Shown here piece by piece: positions 25,359 through 33,843 of a DNA stretch of 56,689 bases. Made by a program: the position numbers and the translations under genes. The stretch comes from CAUJGP01 sp964612425 (GTDB lineage: Bacteria > Bdellovibrionota > Bdellovibrionia > Bdellovibrionales > Bdellovibrionaceae). The notes under the pieces are model-generated. The model had not been told where the DNA came from. It made no database searches and saw only the letters and a program-made list of their open reading frames with translations. Within the stretch, counting starts at the first letter, position 1. Each line of letters opens with the position of its first letter. The stretch covers positions 1-56,689 of the forward strand of contig CAZTDX010000016.1 in assembly GCA_964612425.1 (NCBI GenBank). Reading direction: 5' to 3'.

Positions 25359-26765
25359 TCAACCCATTTTCTTTAATGCTTGAACTAACGAGGGAGTTAA
25401 AATATTCCAAGTATTAGTATCTTTTAGTAATTTATATAATTCTTCTTTATAATTGAGACGAGGCTTTCCCCATTGGACTTGGCACATTTCATCAAGTATT
25501 TCGACGAATTGAATTAATTGAGCTTCAACATTAATTTTTTCTCCTCGCACACGAGGAAATCCCTTTCCATCAAGCCGAGAATGAGAGTGCAAAATGGCTT
25601 CTCTTACAATGGGATCAATTTGTAGTTTCTTTTGAGCTGCATAGTTGATGCTGAACTGAGGATGTTGCTCATACTGACGCTGCATCTCACCAGCGAGTGA
25701 TTGTGCACCACTTTTTCGTAATTCCTGCAAGCAATCCGTAGGGACAGCAAGTAATCCAATATCACATAATAGAGTCGCTAAAATGGCATGCTCTGGTTTA
25801 CCCATATCACTCATCATGGATAAAAAACCTACCATAGCTGCTCGCTCTGGTGCCCTCGTTGAGAAATTAAATCCACCCTCCAGCCCCTGACTGATAACAT
25901 CAAAAACACTCCCTGCATTCATCATCGCAGTCATCAGATCCTGACTTAATTTTTGACATTGGTCTAAAATCTTTTTCCCCTCATCATAGGAGGATATTTC
26001 AGCTTCCTCTGTTAAGTGATTGACGAGTTCTAAATAAGCATCTTTAAAGTGATTAAACTGCAATCGACAACGTCTTATGAGACCATTCGCCGATTGGTCC
26101 TGATTATTTTGTAAATAACGATTGTAGAGTTCGATATCAGCTCGCTTTACATAAACATCACCAATTTTTTTAATTTTTTCAACTTTTTGTTCCGTCAATA
26201 TGCTATTGCCAACGACTATCGGGTAATAACGTCTGTTCGCGGACATAAAGTAAAATAATGATAAATCCACTTTCGTATTTAATTTAAAGTCATGGGGCTT
26301 AACTGGGATATATTCATTTCCGACATACTGATAAACAAAAAAGTCGAATCGAACACGCTCCATAAATTCAACATCGGACATAATAAAATTAGCGCCTGAT
26401 TTTCTCACCCATTGTAAAACTTGCTTATCAAAACGCTTTGGAAAGACTACCAAAATTGGCGTCTTCGGAAACACATACCGCAAAACTTGTAAAAATCCTA
26501 CCACTTCATTTTGTGAGTTCGCTGGAGCGGCATCGAGGATAATGAAATTAATGCCAACCTTTTCTAAGCTATCAGATGCTTCATCTGGAGTCGCCACTTT
26601 ATGAAAAGTATATCCATAAGATTTAGCAACACTTTGGATTCTAAAATCAAAATTACTGTTTGGACTCACCAAAAGTAAATCAAATTTCTTTTCTTCATTA
26701 CTTTGTAACGCTACTGACTCTGACATGTAATCAGTCTGATGGAGATTAAACTTCGGAGCAATCAA
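25359..26765 (-). CDS. Pseudo-receiver plus degenerate HD-GYP domain protein
   Basis: The 468-residue protein has a receiver-like N-terminus (about 25-150) with FIILDAAPAN at the acceptor site and a C-terminal HD-GYP-like domain (about 295-450). Its motifs are altered: LLCDIGLLAVP instead of HDIGKIGIP, HPQFSINYAA, and HSHSRLDGKGFP instead of HHERYDGSGYP. The first catalytic His is therefore Cys, and GYP is GFP. HD-GYP proteins hydrolyse cyclic-di-GMP; this one may only bind it or may be inactive. It precedes the CheA-like gene by 23 bp. The start may be TTG 26765 or ATG 26726; neither has a good ribosome-binding site. Confidence 0.75.
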   Translation of the reverse strand: MIAPKFNLHQTDYMSESVALQSNEEKKFDLLLVSPNSNFDFRIQSVAKSYGYTFHKVATPDEASDSLEKVGINFIILDAAPANSQNEVVGFLQVLRYVFPKTPILVVFPKRFDKQVLQWVRKSGANFIMSDVEFMERVRFDFFVYQYVGNEYIPVKPHDFKLNTKVDLSLFYFMSANRRYYPIVVGNSILTEQKVEKIKKIGDVYVKRADIELYNRYLQNNQDQSANGLIRRCRLQFNHFKDAYLELVNHLTEEAEISSYDEGKKILDQCQKLSQDLMTAMMNAGSVFDVISQGLEGGFNFSTRAPERAAMVGFLSMMSDMGKPEHAILATLLCDIGLLAVPTDCLQELRKSGAQSLAGEMQRQYEQHPQFSINYAAQKKLQIDPIVREAILHSHSRLDGKGFPRVRGEKINVEAQLIQFVEILDEMCQVQWGKPRLNYKEELYKLLKDTNTWNILTPSLVQALKKMG

Positions 26766-26798
26766 GAACCTCGCATTAAGACATTAGTCAGAGCCAGG

Positions 26799-26828
26799 AA
26801 GGAGTCTAGAGTTTTTCCTAGACTCCTT
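26799..26828. terminator. Strong hairpin between mutS and the HD-GYP-like gene
   Basis: AAGGAGTCTAG at 26799-26809 pairs perfectly with CTAGACTCCTT at 26818-26828 around an 8-base loop. It probably ends the mutS transcript; no long T run follows on that strand. Confidence 0.55.
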
Positions 26829-26878
26829 AGAAAACCTAAAACCTGGGCTTAAAATTAACTAGACCTAACTAAAGACTG

Positions 26879-29437
26879 CTACACATTTAATTTCTGCTGC
26901 CAACTCTCAATAAAAGTCAAAGCTCTGATCGGAGTAATTTCCCCTAACGGAAGCTCTTTGATTTCATCACAAACTTTATTACGGGCATCCATAGTTGAAG
27001 GACCATCATCAGGCAGAAAGTCATCAAAGCTCAATTGAGCGCTCACGTTGACTTTTTGTCCTTCAACCTGTTTTAAGAGCGTTTTCGCTCGTCGAGTGAC
27101 AACCGAAGGAAGTCCCGCTAACTCTGCAACATAAATTCCATAGGATTTTAAAGCTGGTCCACGAATCAAAGTATGTAAAAATTGAACTCCACTCCCCTGT
27201 TCACTCACGGCCATATGGTAATTAAATAAATTTTGATAATGATTTTCTAATTCCGTAAGTTCATGATAGTGAGTTGCAAAAAAAGTCAGAGATTTTTTCT
27301 GAGTTAGTAAATGCTCTAAAATGGATTGCGCCAAAGCCAACCCATCAAATGTACTTGTGCCACGTCCAATTTCATCTAAAACAACGAGAGAGTCTTTGGT
27401 GCATTTTTTTATAATGTCTGCAGCTTCGGTCATCTCAACCATAAAGGTACTCAATCCCTCTGATAGATGATCACTCGCGCCAATACGAGTAAAAACTTGG
27501 TCAAAAAGGGGAAGCACAGCTTTCTCACAGGGAACAAAGCTACCCATCTGAGCCATAATGGCAATAACGGCGACTTGTCTCATCAAGGTACTTTTACCGG
27601 CCATATTGGGACCCGTTAAAAGCATGCACTGACCTGAAGTTAAATTAATATTATTTGGAATAAAGGGGCTTGAAATTTCTTGCTCCACGACAGGATGGCG
27701 AGCACTCACTAAAACCATTTGAGAATGTGGAGTCGCCGTGCCGCCAGAACTTTCATTAATAGAATCTATAAATTGAGGCCGAGAATAATTTTGCTCCAGT
27801 GCCAACCAACTCAAACTCGACAGAACATCCACTTCGGCAATTTCATGAGCCAAAGATAAATAAACTTGTGATGACGCAATTACTTCACGACGGATCTGAT
27901 CATAGATCGCCCATTCCAATTCAGCGCGCTTGCTTTGAGCTGTAAGAACCTTTTTTTCTAACTCAATAAGCTCCTCTGTACAGAAGCGTTCGGCGTTGGC
28001 TAATGTTTGTTTTCGTTGATAATGAGAAGGAATTTTATCTTTGTGCGTGTGGGTAATTTCTATGTAGTATCCAAACACATTATTGTATCGAATTTTAAGT
28101 GAATTAATTCCTGTTTCAGCTCTTTCTCTCGCTTCCATCTCGGATAAAAGAGTCTGCGTATCTTGAGTTAAACGAATCATCTCATCAAGTTCAGCCGAGA
28201 CTCCCTCCTGAATTAAGTGCCCTTGACGTGTTGAGAGTGGAGCATCCTCGCGAAATGTTTTGAGCATTCTTACAGACTGCTCCTGAGCTTGCCTCAACCA
28301 TTCAACGTTTAATCGTCCTTTCCAAACGCCCTTAGAAATCTCAAGCGCGGCAAGGGCTCCTTGAGTGGCCTGCGCTAGCGATAGTAAATCCCGAACTTGA
28401 CTCTGTGGTGTCACCAGTCGACTGAGACGCCTTTCAATATCTCCTGTTGTGGCAAGTTGCTTTCTTAACTCTTTCATCTCTGTTAAGTGTTGTTTCCAAG
28501 CTTCGACGTGGTCAAGGCGCCAATGGAGTATTGATAAATCTCTTAGTGGGAATGCCAACCATTGCCTCAGTAGACGTGCGCCCGCTGAAGTTTGAGTGCG
28601 ATTGATAGCTCTAAATAAACTTCCTTTAGTTTCACCTTTGTAAGTTTCATAAATTTCTAAGTGACGTAATGTGCTTGGAGATAACTCCATTCGATGTTGC
28701 CACTCCCTTTTTTCAAAAGGCTTTAAGACAGCAAGAGCATCAACTCCCCCCAAGGATTGAATGTATGAACGTAACCGTAAGCATGCCATCGATTCATTTT
28801 GTTCAGTTTCTTTGTGCTCAGTGTTGGTGAGGTCATTGTTATCATCACTCATAGAATGAATTGACAGAATAAAAGAAGACTTACGATTTTGCCACGTCGG
28901 CAAATCTTCTGCCGGCACCACCAATTCTGCCACAGGAAGTACTTGTAATAATTGTTCAAACATTGAAGTATTTCGCGACTTAAAATAAAAAGACTCCCCT
29001 GTTGTCGGATCAATAAAGGCTAAACAATCCTTTTCCAGGCAGGCCATATAGTGAGATTCTGTCGCCTCTAAAGTTTCATTATCAAAAACCATTCCTGGAG
29101 TTAGAATTCGCGTGACCGCCCTCTTGACAATTCCTTTCGCCATTTTTGGATCTTCAATCTGATCGCAAATTGCGACTTTATAGCCTAAGGATAAAAGTTT
29201 ATTAATAGGGCCAGCGACCGAATGATGAGGTAATCCACACATAGGAGTTTCATCTAATGCTTTTTTATTTCTGGAGGTTAAGGCTATTCCTAAAAGGGGT
29301 GCGGCCGTCACAGCATCATCAAAAAACATTTCAAAAAAATCACCCATACGAAAAAATAAAATCTTATCTCCGTGAGCTGATTTAATTTCCCAATACTGCT
29401 TCATCAGAGGGGTAGAAGTATCCTTTTCTTTTGCCAT
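26879..29437 (-). CDS. mutS: DNA mismatch repair protein MutS
   Basis: MutS finds mismatches and starts repair. The N-terminal clamp shows the mismatch-probing FFRMGDFFEMF (Phe-x-Glu), the core and lever are present, and the C-terminal ATPase has LLTGPNMAGKSTLM (Walker A), SLVVLDEIGRGTSTFDG (Walker B) and FFATHYHELTEL. The frame continues to a GTG at 29470, but TGGAGA stands six bases before the ATG at 29437, which gives MAKEKDTSTP and a normal 852-residue protein. It has no mutL neighbour; downstream is a hairpin and the signalling operon, upstream a dead ATPase gene. Confidence 0.97.
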   Translation of the reverse strand: MAKEKDTSTPLMKQYWEIKSAHGDKILFFRMGDFFEMFFDDAVTAAPLLGIALTSRNKKALDETPMCGLPHHSVAGPINKLLSLGYKVAICDQIEDPKMAKGIVKRAVTRILTPGMVFDNETLEATESHYMACLEKDCLAFIDPTTGESFYFKSRNTSMFEQLLQVLPVAELVVPAEDLPTWQNRKSSFILSIHSMSDDNNDLTNTEHKETEQNESMACLRLRSYIQSLGGVDALAVLKPFEKREWQHRMELSPSTLRHLEIYETYKGETKGSLFRAINRTQTSAGARLLRQWLAFPLRDLSILHWRLDHVEAWKQHLTEMKELRKQLATTGDIERRLSRLVTPQSQVRDLLSLAQATQGALAALEISKGVWKGRLNVEWLRQAQEQSVRMLKTFREDAPLSTRQGHLIQEGVSAELDEMIRLTQDTQTLLSEMEARERAETGINSLKIRYNNVFGYYIEITHTHKDKIPSHYQRKQTLANAERFCTEELIELEKKVLTAQSKRAELEWAIYDQIRREVIASSQVYLSLAHEIAEVDVLSSLSWLALEQNYSRPQFIDSINESSGGTATPHSQMVLVSARHPVVEQEISSPFIPNNINLTSGQCMLLTGPNMAGKSTLMRQVAVIAIMAQMGSFVPCEKAVLPLFDQVFTRIGASDHLSEGLSTFMVEMTEAADIIKKCTKDSLVVLDEIGRGTSTFDGLALAQSILEHLLTQKKSLTFFATHYHELTELENHYQNLFNYHMAVSEQGSGVQFLHTLIRGPALKSYGIYVAELAGLPSVVTRRAKTLLKQVEGQKVNVSAQLSFDDFLPDDGPSTMDARNKVCDEIKELPLGEITPIRALTFIESWQQKLNV

Positions 29438-29470
29438 GAACTGTCTCCAAAATAGGGAAAAAGTGTGCAC

Positions 29471-29906
29471 TTATGCTGTGAAATAAAGTCGCAATATACT
29501 GACTTCTATAGCTTTCGGATAAGTGTTTTTCACTTTCTTTTTGGCTTCGACGGGCATTGTCAGAGCCTTTAATTCACTCAGGAATGGAACCTGAAATGGC
29601 CCTAAATTTCGAATATTGGCTTCTAACCTGATTTCTTCCTCCAGATAGGTTTTTAGATAAGCATCTAATTCCATCGAAGGCTCTTCAGATAAATAGACTC
29701 TTGGAGTTCCGCCCCAGCGTAAGAATTTATTTAATTCAAAATTAGGAATTTCGGCGCCTCTTGAAGTTCATCAATAATAATAAACTGGCTTTTTTTGAAA
29801 GGCTCTATGATTGAGCGAAGCGCAGAAGGATCAGACTTAAGAGTAAAATTTTCTCTAGGAGATTCTATATCGAAAAGTGCCAGATTAAATTTGTCATTTT
29901 TGTAAA
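29471..29906 (-). pseudogene. Remnant of an AAA (AAA_14) / DUF4143 ATPase gene
   Basis: Read on the minus strand, two blocks of one family survive. The first, from about 29900 to 29745, gives LALFDIESPREN and the Walker B SQFIIIDELQEAPKFL. After a frame change near 29738-29745 the second gives FELNKFLRWGGTPRVYL and AYLKTYLEEEIRLEANIRNL, then stops in VEAKKKVKN and an unrelated end at 29471. Complete proteins have about 380-430 residues with a Walker A and a sensor region between these blocks. So the N-terminus, an internal segment of about 60-70 residues and the C-terminus are gone. These ATPases often behave as mobile accessory genes. The start of the TIGR02147 gene at 29961 is close to the break. 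Confidence 0.7.
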
Positions 29907-29960
29907 AGAATACTTAACACTTTGTCATAATCCAAATTTTGGAGTATAGAGCTACGAATT

Positions 29961-30815
29961 ATGCCTATTTTCGATTACCAAAATTACCGAGACTGCTTGA
30001 AAGACCTTCTCTCCCAAACTAACAAAGATGGTAGTAAAGGTGTTCTTACCGCTTTAGCAAAAGCTATCAATGTCCACTCTTCGCTTTTGAGTATGATTTT
30101 ATCTGGCAAGCGAGATCTCAGCGCGGAGCAAGCTTTTGATGTATGCCAGTACTTTGAATTAACTCCCCTAGAGTCAGATTACTTTACGCTTCTCGTACAG
30201 CAGGAAAGAGCAGGAACAAAGCGTTTAAAAGTTCACCTTAAAAAGAAATTAATGCAACTTCAGCAACAATCAAAGTTGTTAAAAAGTAAAGTGAGTGATC
30301 TTAGAAATTTAACAAATGAAGAGCAAAGTGTGTTTTATTCTAGCTGGCTCTACTCGGCAATCCACTTGTACTGTGGCATCAGTGCCAATGGGAAATCCCT
30401 TGCTGAAATTTCATATGAATTTAAAAGACCTCGCGCAAAAGTTACGGAGATACTGGAGTTTCTTTGTCGCACTCAACTATTGAAGGAAGAGCACGGTCTC
30501 TATGTTGTCACTGAAAAAAGTACAGCACTGGGCTTGGACTCTCCTCACCTCGTCCGTCATCATCAAAATTGGCGCAATCGCTCTTTACTAAGGATTGATG
30601 ATCTCACAGAAAATGAATTGATGGTGACAGCTCCTTTCTCAATCAGTCGAGGTGATTTTATGAAAATTCGGGAATTGATGATGGAAACTGTAAAGAAATC
30701 AACTAAAATTATACATGCTTCACAGGAAGAATTATTGGCTTGCCTGAATATTGATTTATTCTATGTTAATGGCAGCACCACTTTTGAGGAAGAAGGAATC
30801 AATGAAGATAAGTAA
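29961..30815 (+). CDS. TIGR02147 family regulator-like protein, copy 2
   Basis: The 284-residue protein starts MPIFDYQNYRDCLKDLL and has a helix-turn-helix region GVLTALAKAINVHSSLLSMI followed by LSGKRDLSAEQAFDVCQYF and LTPLESDYFTLLVQ, the TIGR02147 pattern. The C-terminal half has SRGDFMKIRELMMETVKK, a family feature. It overlaps the following HExxH gene by 14 bp. The direct repeat TTGTCAT at 29891 and 29922, 31 bp apart, lies upstream and could be a binding site. It is divergent in sequence from copy 1 but has the same architecture and the same kind of partner gene. Confidence 0.82.
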   Translation: MPIFDYQNYRDCLKDLLSQTNKDGSKGVLTALAKAINVHSSLLSMILSGKRDLSAEQAFDVCQYFELTPLESDYFTLLVQQERAGTKRLKVHLKKKLMQLQQQSKLLKSKVSDLRNLTNEEQSVFYSSWLYSAIHLYCGISANGKSLAEISYEFKRPRAKVTEILEFLCRTQLLKEEHGLYVVTEKSTALGLDSPHLVRHHQNWRNRSLLRIDDLTENELMVTAPFSISRGDFMKIRELMMETVKKSTKIIHASQEELLACLNIDLFYVNGSTTFEEEGINEDK

Positions 30816-31917
30816 AATTTTCTCTACTGCTATGATTTTCACTTTTGGAATTGGTAAAATTGCCCTCGCCGGAGGAGTCCATATTGGTGGCGGCAACACG
30901 AGTGAACGTATTCCTGATACTCAAACTGAAATTCAAAACTTACTGGAACACTTTCATCAATCTCGCTCTGAGTTTGTCACCTCTTTACAGGTGGCAGGTC
31001 TCACCTCAAAAAGACTTCTCAATACTGAATCAAAATTATCTAAGCCACTTGACCCAATTGAAAAAAACAAACTTCTATCGCAAACTCAATTATATGAGGT
31101 CCTTTTTCAAAAACCGATTGATCCTCAACAAATAAAAAATATTAAACTTCATTTTTCAAATAATGATTGTCTAGATAATTTAGGAAATGCTAACGACGCC
31201 AGTGTCGTTGATAGTGACATAAGTACTATTTGCTTCAGCTTACCACGACTCGAATCTAAACTGGGAAAAGACAATTTTGAAATCGAATTATTAGCACTTT
31301 ACGTTCATGAACTGACCCATTGCTTTGGGAGCGATGAGCCTGAAGCGGAAGCGATTCAAAACGATCTTCGAGATCTCGGGGCAAAAGCCAAGGACTATTT
31401 ATCGTTTTTAAACCTACAAACTCCCAGTTTAAAAGCTCAAATTGAAGGGTTTTTAAAGCAAATTAATCAAATTGAACTTCAAGTGAAAAACAAAGACTTA
31501 CTTTGTTCTTCGCTTAACAAAATAAGCGAAGAAATGCTCAACTTAACTGTAGAACAATCTGGTAAAACTGCAGGACAAGCCGTCTTAGGTTATCATGGTA
31601 TCATTGCATTTCATGGTGCTTATGTTGTCAGTGCTTATTTAAATGATTACTGTGATTCAGTAAGTGAATTTCGTAAACAAATAAAATTTAAAGATCATCA
31701 ACAGCTTTATGCACGTGATCTTTACCCCGATCCAACCTTACTCTTTGCTCCCCTTGGAAAGGATTCCGCTTTAAAGCTCTCTGCTTACCTTTTGGCAGAT
31801 CTCAGTGATGCCGTGGTTACAGCAACAACGGTGGGCGATCTCAAAGGACTCAACAGCAATTTGCAAGAATTAAAACGACTCCTTGAGCTGAGCCTCTCTG
31901 AGAAGTCTTCCCGATAA
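30802..31917 (+). CDS. Secreted HExxH peptidase-like protein, copy 2
   Basis: The frame is open from 30751, but GAAGGAA precedes the ATG at 30802 and a signal peptide begins there (MKISKIFSTAMIFTFGIGKI, cleavage near ALA-G), so 371 residues. The mature N-terminus is GGVHIGGGNTSE, like FVGNGGSS of copy 1. A zinc-peptidase motif LYVHELTHCFGSDEPEAEA lies at 169-173, with Glu residues after it that could be the third ligand. After that it is helical, unlike the barrel-like C-terminus of copy 1. It overlaps the TIGR02147 gene by 14 bp. Substrate and activity are unknown. Confidence 0.6.
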   Translation: MKISKIFSTAMIFTFGIGKIALAGGVHIGGGNTSERIPDTQTEIQNLLEHFHQSRSEFVTSLQVAGLTSKRLLNTESKLSKPLDPIEKNKLLSQTQLYEVLFQKPIDPQQIKNIKLHFSNNDCLDNLGNANDASVVDSDISTICFSLPRLESKLGKDNFEIELLALYVHELTHCFGSDEPEAEAIQNDLRDLGAKAKDYLSFLNLQTPSLKAQIEGFLKQINQIELQVKNKDLLCSSLNKISEEMLNLTVEQSGKTAGQAVLGYHGIIAFHGAYVVSAYLNDYCDSVSEFRKQIKFKDHQQLYARDLYPDPTLLFAPLGKDSALKLSAYLLADLSDAVVTATTVGDLKGLNSNLQELKRLLELSLSEKSSR

Positions 31918-31925
31918 TAAAATTT

Positions 31926-31943
31926 AATTCTGGCATCAGAATT
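31926..31943 (+). terminator. Small hairpin after HExxH copy 2
   Basis: AATTCTG at 31926-31932 and CAGAATT at 31937-31943 flank GCAT. There is no T run, so it is only a weak terminator candidate. Confidence 0.3.
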
Positions 31944-32006
31944 GCGCACTGACTCTTTCTGTCACGAGAGTTAACAAAAATTGTTTTACTGTCAAAATCT
32001 CTACAG

Positions 32007-32035
32007 GTGAAACTCTATTCAAACTCATGTATAGT
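32007..32035 (+). promoter_or_regulatory. Candidate promoter of the SleB-like gene
   Basis: GTGAAA at 32007-32012 and TATAGT at 32030-32035 are 17 bp apart, about 60 bp before the TTG start at 32095. Confidence 0.3.
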
Positions 32036-32094
32036 TCTTTAAGAAATTAAGAACACATAAATAAATTAATCTTATTTATTACAACGGAGTTTTT

Positions 32095-33789
32095 TTGAAT
32101 ACTTTCTTCACCTTTGGAATATCGCGACCAAACAATCAATTGATATTATTGTTAAGTCTTTTTTTGTTTTGCAATATAACTTTAGCACAAAACTCTGGGC
32201 TAAGTGATTACGAAGCTATGATGCTTTATTTGGATAAGTTCAATAATAATGAAGTTTCAACTGAACTTCGAAATCAAATTTATGTAATATCTCATGAAAA
32301 TATTGAAAGAGGACACCAGGTTTACTTGGAGTCTCTTGAGAATAACGAATTCTTAAATATTTATGAAAAGCCTGGTCTTTCGTGGTCACTTTGCAATCGT
32401 AAATCAAAAATCAAATCTAATGATTGCCTTCCTATTGGATGGCTTGATCGTAAATCCTATATTTCCACTCTTACTGCTAATAATTCTGTGGGAAATGCAG
32501 AAACTATTGAAACTTTCGTTCAAGAAGCCCTTCCTCAATCTCAAGAAGATATTGATAAAAAAAAGGAACCAATCTATGAATCCGTTAGCTACACGTTGGT
32601 TTACTTTAGATACACTCGCTATGCGAGTAAAATCACAAAACCCAGCGACCTGCAGAATACCCCAACCATCACAAATGAAGGTATCGGCTGGATAAAGTCC
32701 TCACTGTTGTCTGAGGAAAATCATACTCCATTTTATAAATCTTCCCTAACGAAATTACAACCCTATCAATCCCCGACTTCAAATGATGAAGGGGATGATG
32801 CTATAGGAGAATGGATTGGTTCACAAAGACCTATTCAAAATCCTCCTCAAACAAATAAAGCTTTTCCCAAACCACGCAAAAAACCCCCCTTTAAACAACC
32901 TCAAGCTTTTAATGTTATCCAATCAAAACCTAAACAAAAGCAGATACTCGTACCTGTACCTGCCCCTGTTGAAATACCCAAGAACCCCCTTCAAAATCCA
33001 GAAGAGTTAGATTTTGACCTAGTGTCATATTTAGCAGATCAGATTAAGCCACTAACTGGCATGTGCTTTAACCCCTCCACTAAAAAAACAAACGAGCTAA
33101 AAGAAATTAAGAGGGTGAATCCCTTTGACATATTAATTTATCCCGAAATAACAGAATCTATTATTTATCGTACTAACAATGGCCAATTAGACCTCGTTAA
33201 GCTCTCTAAAATTGCAAATACAAAAATTGATGTCGAAGACATCGTCACCATTGATGCTTTAGCTCGAACTCTCTACGGAGAAATGGGAATTTGTTTTAAG
33301 CATGGACTTCACTATCCGATGGCTGTTGCTAAAATTGCATTAAATCGCTCAAGAAGTGATGAACTTGCTTTTTTTCGTTTTACTAATAGTGCCACACATA
33401 TCCAAGGTAAATCAAAATTGAATATGATCGTAACGACACCTAGTCAATTTCAATCATGGATACCGAAAGAAGAAGTCCGAATAGAAAATAAATCTGTGAA
33501 AACCACTGCCTTTAAACAAACACTTTGTCCTCCATCAAATCCTAACAAGAATTTTTATTTAGGTTACAAACCTGATATCGATCAACTTAACATTTGGACT
33601 AACGCAGTAAGAATTGCCACAGAAGCGGTTTTGTTTCCTGATAAATTCGATAAAAGAACTCATTCAATTACAGGCACTCTCTACAGCTCGGGCTTAGCTG
33701 GAAATCCTTGGGACAAAAAAAAGGTTTTTCGAAAAATTGAGGGGAGATCGCTTAGTCTGGAATCCTGTATTCAAATTTGGGTTGACTAA
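32095..33789 (+). CDS. Secreted SleB-like (Hydrolase_2) cell-wall hydrolase
   Basis: The 564-residue protein starts with TTG, five bases after GGAG. A signal peptide ends at about residue 31 (NITLA-Q). Residues 32-240 form a domain of unknown function, 245-300 a Pro/Lys-rich linker with KPRKKPPF and VPVPAPVEIP, and 383-500 a SleB-like region: DALARTLYGEMGICFKHGLH, with Glu396 where SleB has its catalytic Glu, then MAVAKIALNRS and TPSQFQSW. SleB enzymes are lytic transglycosylases acting on peptidoglycan. In a predator-related lineage it might remodel self or prey wall; that is inference. No immunity gene is seen. It is a single-gene unit. Confidence 0.65.
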   Translation: MNTFFTFGISRPNNQLILLLSLFLFCNITLAQNSGLSDYEAMMLYLDKFNNNEVSTELRNQIYVISHENIERGHQVYLESLENNEFLNIYEKPGLSWSLCNRKSKIKSNDCLPIGWLDRKSYISTLTANNSVGNAETIETFVQEALPQSQEDIDKKKEPIYESVSYTLVYFRYTRYASKITKPSDLQNTPTITNEGIGWIKSSLLSEENHTPFYKSSLTKLQPYQSPTSNDEGDDAIGEWIGSQRPIQNPPQTNKAFPKPRKKPPFKQPQAFNVIQSKPKQKQILVPVPAPVEIPKNPLQNPEELDFDLVSYLADQIKPLTGMCFNPSTKKTNELKEIKRVNPFDILIYPEITESIIYRTNNGQLDLVKLSKIANTKIDVEDIVTIDALARTLYGEMGICFKHGLHYPMAVAKIALNRSRSDELAFFRFTNSATHIQGKSKLNMIVTTPSQFQSWIPKEEVRIENKSVKTTAFKQTLCPPSNPNKNFYLGYKPDIDQLNIWTNAVRIATEAVLFPDKFDKRTHSITGTLYSSGLAGNPWDKKKVFRKIEGRSLSLESCIQIWVD

Positions 33790-33843
33790 TTAAACCGAAT
33801 TAACTTTTTCACAAATTCAAAATAAAATTTAAACAAAATTTAA

